A stretch of 64,000 nt of DNA from Nocardia shimofusensis NBRC 100134 (lineage in GTDB: Bacteria > Actinomycetota > Actinomycetes > Mycobacteriales > Mycobacteriaceae), in the NCBI RefSeq assembly GCF_001613125.1, contig NZ_BDBT01000001.1:186001-250000 (forward strand), in the 5' to 3' direction. Shown piece after piece: positions 21,322 through 30,350 of this stretch. A program made the translations under genes and the position numbers. Position 1 is the stretch's first letter; each line of letters starts with the position of its first letter. The notes under the pieces are model-generated. The model searched no databases. It was not told where the DNA came from and worked only from the letters and a program-made list of their open reading frames with translations.

Positions 21322-23809
21322 GATCGCGGTCGATTCCCTGCCCTACGTGCGCGAGATCCTGCGCGACCTCGGCAATCTCGAGGCACAGCCGGTCGTCTGC
21401 CTGATCCGGGGTCGTTCCGGTACCGGCAAGTCGACGATGCTCGCGCTGATCCGATCCCGGCTGCGCGGCGGCGGCATCGACTTCCAGGACCGGGCCGGTC
21501 CCTCCCGCGACGGCGGCGCCGCGTTGATCGTCGACAACGCCCACACCCTGGGCGCGGAGGAACTGGACGCGTTGTGCGCCGCCGTCGACGCGGGCGTTCG
21601 TACCGTGATCGTGGCGATGCAGCCGCGCCCGCACGATCCGCGCCTGCGGGTGCTGACCGAGGCGACGGCACGGGTCGGCCGGGTGCTGGACCTGCGACCG
21701 CTCGGCACCAGCGAGCTGCTGCCCTTCGCCAGAGAACTCGGCATGATGGTGCCGCGCCCGGTGGCCCAGCGCATCCATCAACAGACCGGCGGCATCCGCG
21801 GCGGGGTCGTGGCGGCGCTGTCGGCGGCCTGCTCGGCTCGGCTGGACGCGAGCATGCGCGCGGTCGACGAGGCGGTCACGATGTGGGCCCGCGGCCAGCT
21901 GGAGAGTCTCGAACCCGATCTGCTGGAAGCCCTCGCCGTGGCCACCACCGGCGCCGGTCTCGACGCGGGCGAACTGACCGAGGTGCTCGGGGTGCAGGCA
22001 GGCGAGGCTCATTCGCTCATCGACCGGGCACGGGCCACCGCCCTGGTGACCGACGCCGATCTGTTGGTCGAACCCGCCGTCACGCCGCTGCGCACCATGC
22101 TCGGCGATCGCCGGTTCGTGGCCGTGCAGCGCAGGCTGCTGGCCGCCCGGCTGGAGTCCGGGCTGCTGCGTGACCACACCGCGCTGATGCTCGCCGAATC
22201 CGGTGTGCGCGATCCCCGGCTGGCCGGCTTCCTCACCAAGGCCGCCGAACGCCACGGCGACTCCGCCGTGCGCTACTACGCCGCCGCCACGGCCGCGGGC
22301 GCCGACCCGGCCGGTCTCGCGCTGCGCTGGGCCGAGGCAGCGGCCCTCGCCGGCGACGGCGAGACCGCGATGCGCCTGGCCGAGCCGGTGCTCGCCGATC
22401 CCGACGCCATCGCCGACGACCTGGCGGCGGCGGTGCGGATCTGCGCGGGCGTGCTGACCCGGCGCGGTCTGGCGGGCCGGGCGGCCAAGCTGTACCGATG
22501 GCTCGGCGCGGATCGAGTGGGCCCGGACTGGGCGGTCGGCGCCACGGTGTTGAACCTGACCGGTGACCCCGCCGGGGCGCACGCGCTGTCCGAGACCGCG
22601 GGACAGTGGCCGCCCACCGAGGCGGGCGAACACACCCGAATCATCGCGACCGCGCTCGGCGGCAGCCTCGACGGTTCCGAATCCGACAGCGCGACAGCCA
22701 TTTCCGCGCTCATCCAGACCGTGCACGCCGACGCGGGGATCGACCGGTTCCTGCCGTGCGGCGCGCTGCCGGTCGCCACCCTGCTGAGCCTGAGCGCCGG
22801 ACAGCCGCACCGTGCGGGCGACGCGCTGCGCCGGGCGGCCGCGCCCGGGCTGCGCACCGCGCAGCTGACCGTGCTCGCCGCCTGGACGGCCATGCTCGGC
22901 GGCAACGAGAAGGCGGCCGCGCACACGCTGGCGTCGGTGGACTTCGCCCGCCTGGACCGGCGCGACCAGCTGCTCGCCCACGGCGCCGCCGTCGGTCTGG
23001 CCAGGCGCGCGGGTGACCACACCGCCTTGACCCGAGCGTGGCATGCCGCCTGCCCGCTGTTCGACGATGTGGACGCCGACCTGCTCACCGTCCTGCCCGT
23101 CGGCGAGCTGCTGCTCGCCGGTATCCGGCTGCACGACGAAGCGCGGGTCCGCCCGCTGGTGGAGGCGACCGAGATACTGCTTCGCCGCCAGGGCAGCCCG
23201 CCCGCGTGGTCCAACGCCTTCCACTGGTACGGGGTGCAGGCCGCGATCGCTCGCGAGCGTCCCGACGAACTGCTGCCACCCGCGCAGTCGCTCAAGCAGG
23301 CCGCCGAGACAGGTGACCGGCACGCCGCCGTCCTCGCCGACGCGGGTCGCACCTGGGTACTGGTCCTGCGCGGAGAAGCCGACCTGCCCTCGGTGCAGAC
23401 GGCGGTCGCGGGGCTGTCCGAGGCGGGCCTGATCTGGGATGCCGCCCGGCTGGCCAGCGAAGCCGCGCTCTCGGCCACGGACTCCGCGACCGCGACCGCG
23501 CTGCTGAAACTGGCGCGCACCGTGCGCACCCGGGCCCGACCGCAGGAACCGGCCGCCCCGGCCGCGGTCACCCGCCCGGCTCGAACGACCCGTTCCGCCG
23601 AGCCCACCGTGCTCAGCGACCGCGAACGCGAAGTCGCCGAACTCGTCCTGCTCGGGCTGACCTATCGCGAGATCGGCGCGCGGCTCTACATCTCGGCCAA
23701 GACCGTGGAGCACCATGTGGCCCGGATCAGACGTCGAATCGGTGCCGGGTCACGATCGGAGTTATTGTCGATGCTCCGCGCCATGGGCCACGGGTCGCTG
23801 CTCGTGTGA
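21314..23809 (+). CDS. iniR: IniR-like STAND ATPase with LuxR helix-turn-helix
   Basis: 831 residues. A P-loop GRSGTGKST near residue 35 and Walker B AALIVDNAH mark the N-terminal NTPase. A long alpha-helical, TPR-like middle part follows, and the C-terminus is a LuxR DNA-binding domain (LSDREREVAELVLLGLTYRE, ISAKTVEHHVARIRRRIG). Length and context match M. tuberculosis Rv0339c, reported as IniR, an ATPase that activates iniBAC in response to trehalose-linked envelope stress. Here it is encoded divergently from iniB rather than further away. The start is GTG at 21314, inside the previous gene. Orthology is inferred from architecture and neighbourhood; a phylogeny would settle it. Confidence 0.82.
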   Translation: MAEIAVDSLPYVREILRDLGNLEAQPVVCLIRGRSGTGKSTMLALIRSRLRGGGIDFQDRAGPSRDGGAALIVDNAHTLGAEELDALCAAVDAGVRTVIVAMQPRPHDPRLRVLTEATARVGRVLDLRPLGTSELLPFARELGMMVPRPVAQRIHQQTGGIRGGVVAALSAACSARLDASMRAVDEAVTMWARGQLESLEPDLLEALAVATTGAGLDAGELTEVLGVQAGEAHSLIDRARATALVTDADLLVEPAVTPLRTMLGDRRFVAVQRRLLAARLESGLLRDHTALMLAESGVRDPRLAGFLTKAAERHGDSAVRYYAAATAAGADPAGLALRWAEAAALAGDGETAMRLAEPVLADPDAIADDLAAAVRICAGVLTRRGLAGRAAKLYRWLGADRVGPDWAVGATVLNLTGDPAGAHALSETAGQWPPTEAGEHTRIIATALGGSLDGSESDSATAISALIQTVHADAGIDRFLPCGALPVATLLSLSAGQPHRAGDALRRAAAPGLRTAQLTVLAAWTAMLGGNEKAAAHTLASVDFARLDRRDQLLAHGAAVGLARRAGDHTALTRAWHAACPLFDDVDADLLTVLPVGELLLAGIRLHDEARVRPLVEATEILLRRQGSPPAWSNAFHWYGVQAAIARERPDELLPPAQSLKQAAETGDRHAAVLADAGRTWVLVLRGEADLPSVQTAVAGLSEAGLIWDAARLASEAALSATDSATATALLKLARTVRTRARPQEPAAPAAVTRPARTTRSAEPTVLSDREREVAELVLLGLTYREIGARLYISAKTVEHHVARIRRRIGAGSRSELLSMLRAMGHGSLLV

Positions 23810-23848
23810 GTGCCGCGCGCGCCGATCTACGCCGAAGCGAGGGATGTG

Positions 23849-25015
23849 ATGGCCACAGGGGTGGGCCTGCGGATCGCTGATGACGGCTGCACGGCGGCCG
23901 TCCTCACCGACGTCGGTGAACTGCACTACATCGAGCGCGATTGCGTGCTGCACATGTCCGACGACGGCGACACCGCCCTCGGCGGTCCCGCACCCGAGGG
24001 TCCGGCGCACACCATCTCCGGCTTCGTGTCCAAGCTGGGCGACCCGGCGGGCATTCCCGTGGACGACGGGGACGCCTACCGCGCCGAGGACCTGGTGGCC
24101 ACGGCGCTGTTCTGCCTGATCAATCTCACCACCGAGCACCTGTCCGGGGCGGCGGAGTTCTACGCCGCCCACCCGGGCGACTGGCCCGCCGAGTACGTGC
24201 AGGCGCTGCGCGAGGCGCTGGACTACCTCGGGCTCAAGTCGGTGGTGCTGGCCAGCGAAGCCGACCTGCCCTCGGCCGACACCGCCGCACCGGGCAAGGC
24301 TTTCGCCTACGACGCCGCGCGCGCGGCGCTGACCGCCGTGCTCGCCACCCCCGCGGGGCTGACCCCGCCGGACCCGAGTTCGGCCGAGAATTCCACCGTG
24401 GTCACCGACATCATTCCCGCGGTGCCCACCCCCGAGCCGCAGCAGGCGTATTCGGCCGCGATGCCCGCCGCCGATTCGGCGGTCCCCGTGCTCGCCCCGG
24501 TGCCCGCACAGCCGACCACGGCAAGCCCCGCCGAGACCATCGCCGAACCGCAGACCGTCCTCGCCCGATCCGCGCCCACGCCGGACCGGAGCAAGCCGGG
24601 CAACCGGGTGCCGATGCTGGTCGGGGTGGCCGCGCTGGCCGGACTGGTGCTCGGCGGCATCGGCGTCGCGGTGCTGTTCCAAGGGGAGGAATCCCCCGCG
24701 CCGCCGAACTTCCCCGACGCCAAGTCCGGCGCCTCGAGCACCTTCGCCCCGCCGCCTGCCACGCCGACCGCCCCCGAACCGGGGGTGCTGACTCCCCTCG
24801 CGCCCGCGCAGCAGCCCGAGTCGACGACGAGCGAGGCCCCGACCACCACCGAGACGCCCACGACCACTCCGGAACCGACTGCGACGACGCCGCCCGCCAC
24901 CACCGCCCCCGAACGCACCACCGCCGAGCCGACCACCACCCGGCGCAACCCGTTCCTCCCCTACGACCCGAGATCCGACGACTGGCGCACACCGTACTGG
25001 CGTCAGGACCGCTGA
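23849..25015 (+). CDS. Degenerate half-Hsp70 membrane protein
   Basis: 388 residues. The N-terminal 170 residues align to the first lobe of the Hsp70-like protein at 19543-21321 (GFVSKLGDP versus GFLSRVGDP, AEDLVATALFCLI versus AHDLVATAVTCLI). The phosphate-2 and adenosine motifs that complete an actin-fold ATPase are missing, so ATP binding is unlikely. One transmembrane segment (VGVAALAGLVLGGIGVAVLF, about 265-285) is followed by a Pro/Thr-rich outer region with many TTT/TPT runs. ATG at 23849 has GCGAGGG upstream; GTG at 23846 is an alternative. It follows the IniR-like gene by 39 bp and may be a pseudo-receptor in the same pathway. Confidence 0.72.
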   Translation: MATGVGLRIADDGCTAAVLTDVGELHYIERDCVLHMSDDGDTALGGPAPEGPAHTISGFVSKLGDPAGIPVDDGDAYRAEDLVATALFCLINLTTEHLSGAAEFYAAHPGDWPAEYVQALREALDYLGLKSVVLASEADLPSADTAAPGKAFAYDAARAALTAVLATPAGLTPPDPSSAENSTVVTDIIPAVPTPEPQQAYSAAMPAADSAVPVLAPVPAQPTTASPAETIAEPQTVLARSAPTPDRSKPGNRVPMLVGVAALAGLVLGGIGVAVLFQGEESPAPPNFPDAKSGASSTFAPPPATPTAPEPGVLTPLAPAQQPESTTSEAPTTTETPTTTPEPTATTPPATTAPERTTAEPTTTRRNPFLPYDPRSDDWRTPYWRQDR

Positions 25016-25213
25016 GGACCGGACCGCCGATGCGATGACCGAGAGACTCACCGACCACAGAACCGGTTTGTGCCTTAGAGTGTGTCGCTGACCGTAGTCG
25101 CGGCCCTCGAGGCCGGCGCACGGTCGAGCTGGACCACCTCTGTGCGCCAACGGATTCGCCGCCGATGGCCACGGATTCACCTGGCACGCCCCGCGTGCCG
25201 ACGAAGGGACTTC

Positions 25214-26569
25214 ATGCGCAAGTTGGTGGCGCGTCGCGCCGCGGTCAGGGCAGCTTCCCTCGGAGTCGCCGCGACCGTTCTCCTGGCCCCCTTGTCCGGC
25301 ACCGCGAGCGCGAACCCCGCGCCGGGACAGCTCAGCGCAGATGCTCTGCCCGCCGAATTGGTGGAAGCGATTTCGCGCGATCTGAAGATGACGCCGACGG
25401 AGTACCTCGACCGCGCTGCCCGCGCCCAGCAGTTGCGCACCTACGCCAGCGACTTCCGCGCCGAACGCCCGGACGACTTCGCGGGCGCGTGGATCGCCGC
25501 CGACGGCAAGCCGGTGGTCGCGGTGACCTCCGCCGACGCCGCGCGCATCGCCACCGCCGACGGCTACCTGGCCCAGCTCGCGCCGGTCTCCGCCGAAAGC
25601 CTGGAGAATTCGCTGACCCAGCTCGCGCAGTGGATGAGCGGGCTGCCGCGCGAACTGTCCTCGGTGATCAACTCGGTGGCGATCGACGTCCTCAACAGCC
25701 AGCTCGTGGTCAGTATCGCCAACACCCCGGCCGGGCACATGCTCAACCTGCCGACCCTGATCGCCAACATCAAGGTCATCCTCACCCCCGAGGGCGGCGG
25801 CCCGGTCGAGCGGCGGCCGATGGGCGGCGACACCTACATCACGGCGGCCGAGGGGCTGCAGGACGACACCCTGCTCGGCGTCGACGTGTGCTCGTTCGGC
25901 TTCAACAGCGTCGACGCGGCGGGCAACGCGCTGAACATCAGCGCAGGACATTGCGATCCGAACATCGACGAGGCCGACCAGGGCGCTCCGGTGTACCTGC
26001 CGAACGTCAGGGACATCACCAACAGCCCCGAACTCGGCTCCTTCGCGCGCGCCCAGCTCGGCGGGCCGGCCGCGCTGGACTACTCGGTCATCCAGCTCAA
26101 CAGCACCGCCATCGGCGGCGGCATGGACCGTCCGGTCGTGCGCGGCGCCAACGGCACCACGCTGACCATCACCGGCACCGCCGATCCGATCATCGGCGCC
26201 CCGGTCTGCAAGTCCGGCCAGACCTCGACCTTCACCTGCGGCTTCGTCGTGGCCGACCGGGTGGAGACCCAGCTCTACACCGCCGACGGCGACAGCCGCA
26301 CCATCCGCGGCTTCGCCAGCTCGGCGTGCACGCTCGGCGGCGACAGCGGTGGCGCGATCGTGACCGGCACCCTGGCGCTGGGCATCACCAGCGGCTCCAA
26401 CGCCGCCGACGCCCCGGACTGCAACGAGGCCAATATCGCGCTCGCGCCCTACGGCGGCACCGCCACGCTGGGCATCCCGATCCGCTCGATCCTGGCCGAT
26501 ATCGACGCCACTTCCGGCGGCGGCCTCGGCAGTGGCATCCAGGTCCGCGCGGGCGGGCAGGCGAGCTGA
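25214..26569 (+). CDS. Secreted streptogrisin-like serine protease (S1)
   Basis: 451 residues. A signal peptide with an Arg/Lys-rich start (MRKLVARRAAVRAASLGVAA) ends near TASANP. A propeptide follows (ALPAELVEAISRDLKMTPTE) of the alpha-lytic/streptogrisin kind, and then the protease domain with the triad His246 (NISAGHCDP), Asp289 (LDYSVIQ) and Ser378 (GGDSGGA). Cysteine pairs flank His246 and Ser378 as in streptogrisins. ATG at 25214 is preceded by GAAGGGA; the longer open frame is not signal-peptide-like. It forms a tandem pair with the next gene. Exported and self-processed activity is expected from the family. Confidence 0.9.
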   Translation: MRKLVARRAAVRAASLGVAATVLLAPLSGTASANPAPGQLSADALPAELVEAISRDLKMTPTEYLDRAARAQQLRTYASDFRAERPDDFAGAWIAADGKPVVAVTSADAARIATADGYLAQLAPVSAESLENSLTQLAQWMSGLPRELSSVINSVAIDVLNSQLVVSIANTPAGHMLNLPTLIANIKVILTPEGGGPVERRPMGGDTYITAAEGLQDDTLLGVDVCSFGFNSVDAAGNALNISAGHCDPNIDEADQGAPVYLPNVRDITNSPELGSFARAQLGGPAALDYSVIQLNSTAIGGGMDRPVVRGANGTTLTITGTADPIIGAPVCKSGQTSTFTCGFVVADRVETQLYTADGDSRTIRGFASSACTLGGDSGGAIVTGTLALGITSGSNAADAPDCNEANIALAPYGGTATLGIPIRSILADIDATSGGGLGSGIQVRAGGQAS

Positions 26570-26658
26570 GATCAGGCTCCGGAATACGGGTGGGCGAGTT
26601 CGCGTGGACTGGGCAAGTTCGAGTGGGAATAGCGGCCCGAACCCCATATAGTCGCTTC

Positions 26659-27996
26659 ATGCTCCTGCCACGGATGGGTCGCTTCAGGCCGGCACGACAC
26701 ACAGCACTACGGAAGTCGGTGATCGCCGCCTCGGCGGCGATCCTGCTGTTCGGCCCCACAGCCGCCGTTGTGAGCGCCGAACCCTCCGAACCCTCCGACT
26801 CCGCCGGGACGAGCGTCGATCTGCCCGCCGAGCTGGTGGAAGCGCTCAGCCGTGATCTGAAGATCTCGCCCGAGGACTACCTGAACCGGGCCGACCTCGC
26901 CCAGCAGGTCGCCGCCTTCGCTGTCTCCGCGCAGCGTCAGTACCCGCAGGTGTTCGCCGGCTCCTGGCTCGACGACGCGGGCAAGGCCGTCGTCGCCCTC
27001 GCCCAGGGCCCCGGCGCCGAGGAGGCCCGCGCGGCCGCCGAGTCCGCGGGCTTCGAGGTGCGCAATGTGGCCAAGAGCGAGGCCACCCTGCGCGGGGAGA
27101 AGTCGGCGTTCGAGCGCTGGCTGGAGACCCAGCCCGAGGCCGTGTCCACACTGATCCGCGGCGTGGTCATCGACACCGTCAACAACAGCATCGCGGTCCG
27201 GGTGGACCAGGCCGGCGTGCCGATGCCCAGCTTCGTCGACCCCTCGCGGGTCTTCGTCATCGCTCCTCCGGTGGCCGCCGAGCCGCTGCCCGCGGCCACC
27301 CCGATCGCGAGCGAACTCAACCGTGGCTCGGTGACCGGCGGCGACGGCTTCACCTCCGCGGGCAGCCAGTCCTCCCTGCGCTGCTCGTTCGGCTTCAACG
27401 CCACCGACTCCTCGGGCGCCACGGTCAACATCTCGGCCGGGCACTGCGACCCGGAGAACGGCACTCCGAACGCCGCCGCGGTGTACGAATTGCTGCCGGG
27501 CGAACAGATCGGCGCGCGCCTGGGCTCGTTCCAGAAGTCCGTGCTCGGCTCGCAGGACTACTCGATCATCCGGATCGACGACGCGGTCACCGGCCGCTTC
27601 GCCAACAACGGGGTCCGGGTGCCGGGCGCCAACCCGATCCGCGTCGAGGGCGTGGCGGTCCCGGTCGTCGGTGCCCCGGTCTGCAAGGCCGGTTCGCGCA
27701 CCGGGTTCAGCTGCGGCATCGTCAACGCCGTCGACCAGTCGGTGCAGGTCGGCGACAGGTTGCTCACCCAGAGCTTCTCGGCCAACATCTGCGCGCTGCC
27801 CGGCGACAGCGGCGGCCCGATCGTCACCGGCCGCCTCGCGCTCGGCATCTCCAGCGCCTCGTCGGTGGCCGACTATCCGATCTGCGCGATCCCGGACCTG
27901 ATCGGCGCGCTCACCGGTAACGCGCCCCAGCTGTTCGCGCAGCCGATCTCGGTGGTGCTCTCCGACAACCCGGGGCTGCGCATCCGCACCGAGTGA
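26659..27996 (+). CDS. Second secreted streptogrisin-like serine protease (S1)
   Basis: 445 residues, clearly a paralogue of the preceding gene: propeptide LPAELVEALSRDLKISPEDY against LPAELVEAISRDLKMTPTEY, and triad His262 (NISAGHCDP), Asp300 (QDYSIIR) and Ser384 (GDSGGP). The signal peptide contains IAASAAILLFGPTAAVVSAE. No ribosome-binding site precedes ATG 26659. A TATAGT box lies six bases upstream (26647-26652), so transcription may begin at the start codon (leaderless). ATG 26674 is an alternative. A good terminator follows at 28012-28044. Confidence 0.88.
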   Translation: MLLPRMGRFRPARHTALRKSVIAASAAILLFGPTAAVVSAEPSEPSDSAGTSVDLPAELVEALSRDLKISPEDYLNRADLAQQVAAFAVSAQRQYPQVFAGSWLDDAGKAVVALAQGPGAEEARAAAESAGFEVRNVAKSEATLRGEKSAFERWLETQPEAVSTLIRGVVIDTVNNSIAVRVDQAGVPMPSFVDPSRVFVIAPPVAAEPLPAATPIASELNRGSVTGGDGFTSAGSQSSLRCSFGFNATDSSGATVNISAGHCDPENGTPNAAAVYELLPGEQIGARLGSFQKSVLGSQDYSIIRIDDAVTGRFANNGVRVPGANPIRVEGVAVPVVGAPVCKAGSRTGFSCGIVNAVDQSVQVGDRLLTQSFSANICALPGDSGGPIVTGRLALGISSASSVADYPICAIPDLIGALTGNAPQLFAQPISVVLSDNPGLRIRTE

Positions 27997-28011
27997 CCAT
28001 CACAGCATCCG

Positions 28012-28044
28012 AAAAGGCCGCCCGCTTCACGCAGGCGGCCTTTT
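28012..28044 (+). terminator. Terminator after the protease pair
   Basis: AAAAGGCCGCC and GGCGGCCTTTT arms with a loop of about 10 nt, followed on the plus strand by the T run. It begins 16 bp past the second protease stop. Confidence 0.88.
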
Positions 28045-28137
28045 CGCTGTCTCGGCCGGGTGCGAGTACCGCCCTTCGCCGGACCGGCGGCAGGGAACCG
28101 ATTTCGGCCTCGACCCCGGTCCGGCATTCTGGTTCGC

Positions 28138-29019
28138 ATGTGTTTGGTGCTGATCGGCTGGCGAGTTCATCCCGAGTATCGGTTGGTCGTCGCGGCGAAT
28201 CGCGACGAGTTCTATACCCGACCGGCCGAGTCCGCCCGGTGGTGGCCGGAGATCCCCGGCCTGCTCGCGGGCAGGGACGTGGGCGCGCTGGACCGCGGGC
28301 CCGGTGACCCGCCCGGCACCTGGCTCGGGCTGTCCGGCCTCGGCCCACACAGCCGGTTCGCCGCGGTCACCAATGTGCGGAATCCGAACAACGAGCGCAC
28401 CGGCGCGCGCTCGCGTGGCGCGCTGCTGATGGATTTCCTGCGCGGCGCGCAGGACCGCAATCCGGAACCCGGCTTCCCCGGCCCCGGCCGCTACCTGACC
28501 GAGGTCGCGGCCGCGCCCGACGACTACAACGGCTACAACGTCCTGGTGTCGGATCTGGCCGAACTGTGGTGGCACTGCAACCGCAGCACCCGGCGGCCCC
28601 AGGCGCTGTCGCCGGGCTATCACGGACTCTCCAACGGTAGTTTCGTCACCTCGGCCGGACCGGAGCCGGGCGCGGTCGCCACTGCCCCGGAACCCATCTG
28701 GCCCAAGGTCGGCGACGGGATGGCCGGGCTGCGCAAAGTGATCGAATCAGATCCCGGCGCGACAGAGGCCTATTTCGACGTGCTCGCCGACCGGACCGAG
28801 GCGCCGGACGACCTGCTGCCCGATACCGGCGTCGGATACGAGATGGAGAAGGCCCTTTCGGCGCGCTTCATCGTCAACGACCATCACGGCACCAGGGCGA
28901 GCACGGTGCTGTTGGTCCGCGAGGACGGCGGCTTCGAGTTCACCGAGCGCTCCTTCGCGGTTTCCGGCACGCCGCTGGGGTCGGTCTCCTACACCGGAGC
29001 GCTACCCCTGCCCGGCTAG
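28138..29019 (+). CDS. NRDE (TANGO2-like) family protein
   Basis: 293 residues. Cys2 directly after the initiator Met and the AANRDEFY motif at residues 19-26 define the NRDE/TANGO2 family, which has an Ntn-hydrolase-like fold. Further family marks are TWLGLSGLGPHSRFAAVTNV and YNVLVSDL. The human homologue has been linked to haem handling and Golgi/ER organisation, but the bacterial role is unknown. The start was set so that Cys2 follows Met1, although the frame is open upstream. It is flanked by two terminators and so is probably monocistronic. Confidence 0.85.
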   Translation: MCLVLIGWRVHPEYRLVVAANRDEFYTRPAESARWWPEIPGLLAGRDVGALDRGPGDPPGTWLGLSGLGPHSRFAAVTNVRNPNNERTGARSRGALLMDFLRGAQDRNPEPGFPGPGRYLTEVAAAPDDYNGYNVLVSDLAELWWHCNRSTRRPQALSPGYHGLSNGSFVTSAGPEPGAVATAPEPIWPKVGDGMAGLRKVIESDPGATEAYFDVLADRTEAPDDLLPDTGVGYEMEKALSARFIVNDHHGTRASTVLLVREDGGFEFTERSFAVSGTPLGSVSYTGALPLPG

Positions 29020-29056
29020 TCACCGCTGACCGCCGGACCGGACGACTCCCGGACAC

Positions 29057-29094
29057 GTGAAAGGCCCGCTCCGGCTACGGAGCGGGCCTTTCAC
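29057..29094. terminator. Bidirectional terminator
   Basis: GTGAAAGGCCCGCTCCG and its exact complement flank a 4-nt loop. It lies between the convergent NRDE gene and the minus-strand secreted-protein gene and can serve both. Confidence 0.9.
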
Positions 29095-29112
29095 GGATTC
29101 GGTTCAGCCTGA

Positions 29113-29898
29113 TTACTTCGGCTGCTCACCCTCCACCGGGGGAGCTGCCTCGGCCGGCTTGTCGGCCCACTGGGTGGTGCCGTCCGGGGCGTTGTAGGTG
29201 TTGATCAGATCGATGCCCGCGGCGAGCAGGGTCGGGCCGCCGACGGCGACGGTGCCCAGGATGCCGCCGACGCCGGCGCCGGTGAGCAGGCCGGGGACGC
29301 AGCCGACGATCGCACCGACGAGGCCGAGCACACAACCGATGGCGGCGCCGACGGCGGTGCCGACGAAGCTGCCGATCGCGGTGCCGATGCCGAACTTGCT
29401 GGAGAAGTCGTTCTGCGCGCGCTGGTTCTCCACCGCGGAGGCGACCGGCTTCACGACCAGCGGCTTGTCACCGAGGTTCAGGCCCTCCGGCTTCTCCGGG
29501 GTGATCTCCAGGATGGTGCCGTCCTCGACGATCTCGGACTTGACCGGAATCTTGGTGCCGAGCAGGTTGAACACCAGCGGGAGCTGGAGCACGACGTTGC
29601 CCGCTTCGTCCTTGATCTCGGCGACCTGGGTGGCCGGGACGGGACTCACGGGCTCGGCGCCGGTGACCTCGTCACCGGTGAACGCGCCCGGCTCGAGAGC
29701 CTTGTCCTTGTCGAGTTCCAGTTCGACCAGCGCGAAGGTTCCCCCACGTAGCTTCGTCACGATCGTCTGGTCGACCAGCTTCACCGAGTAGTCGATTTCG
29801 GGAGCGTCCGGCGCCGGCTCGGCGTGCACCACACCGGAGCCCACCGTCATGGCGCCGATGACCAAGGCGGCCGCAGTAGCGCTCTTCCGGAAATTCAA
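29113..29898 (-). CDS. Secreted protein with glycine-zipper C-terminal region
   Basis: 261 residues, function unknown. A signal peptide (SATAAALVIGAMTVGSGVVH, cleavage likely after AHA/HAE) precedes a beta-rich domain of about 130 residues (YSVKLVDQTIVTKLRGGTFA). A strongly hydrophobic glycine-zipper part follows (GTAIGSFVGTAVGAAIGCVL, GLVGAIVGCVPGLLTGAGVG) with two cysteines, then a short charged tail. Proteins with this layout are common and multi-copy in Nocardia. The glycine zipper suggests association with or insertion into the mycomembrane, which is inference. It is encoded divergently from etfD across a 452-bp gap. Confidence 0.7.
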   Translation of the reverse strand: MNFRKSATAAALVIGAMTVGSGVVHAEPAPDAPEIDYSVKLVDQTIVTKLRGGTFALVELELDKDKALEPGAFTGDEVTGAEPVSPVPATQVAEIKDEAGNVVLQLPLVFNLLGTKIPVKSEIVEDGTILEITPEKPEGLNLGDKPLVVKPVASAVENQRAQNDFSSKFGIGTAIGSFVGTAVGAAIGCVLGLVGAIVGCVPGLLTGAGVGGILGTVAVGGPTLLAAGIDLINTYNAPDGTTQWADKPAEAAPPVEGEQPK

Positions 29899-30350
29899 TT
29901 CTGTGTCCTATCCATCGGGGTCACGATGGCCGTCAGCACGCGCGAGAACTCACTCGATCCGAAATGTGGTCTGTCACTTCGAATTCTCCCCGAGCAGCGT
30001 GGATGTGACCATTGCGAACAAGTCGTCGGTAGCGTAACCGACCGGACACCGAAATGCGATATAGCCCACGAAATCGCCGAACTAAGCGTGTCCTTACCAC
30101 CGATACCGCGAACAGGCCCGTTTACGGTGGACAAAGCCCGGAACACGTCGCCGGAACCGACTTGTGTGAGATCGATCACTGGCCGGAGTCGCGCAGACGC
30201 CCTGCACGCGGGGTTGCGGGTCAACACAGCATCGTACGATGGAGCCAGTAAGTTACCGACGGGTAACTTACTGGCGGTTACGATACGAGCCGACCGGTCG
30301 GCGCACGTCGGCCACGAACGCTCGTGTTGCCTCGAAAGAAAGGTCGCGAC
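29899..30350. other. Intergenic region between the secreted-protein gene and etfD
   Basis: No supported gene. It is less GC-rich than its surroundings and must hold two divergent promoters. Its outstanding element is the perfect 14-bp inverted repeat at 30244-30275, listed separately. Confidence 0.6.
30244..30275. promoter_or_regulatory. Perfect 14-bp inverted repeat upstream of etfD
   Basis: GCCAGTAAGTTACC-GACG-GGTAACTTACTGGC lies 75 bp before the etfD start. The TTACC-N4-GGTAA core looks like a TetR-type operator. The binding protein is unknown; a transcriptional attenuator is less likely because no T run follows. Confidence 0.7.
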
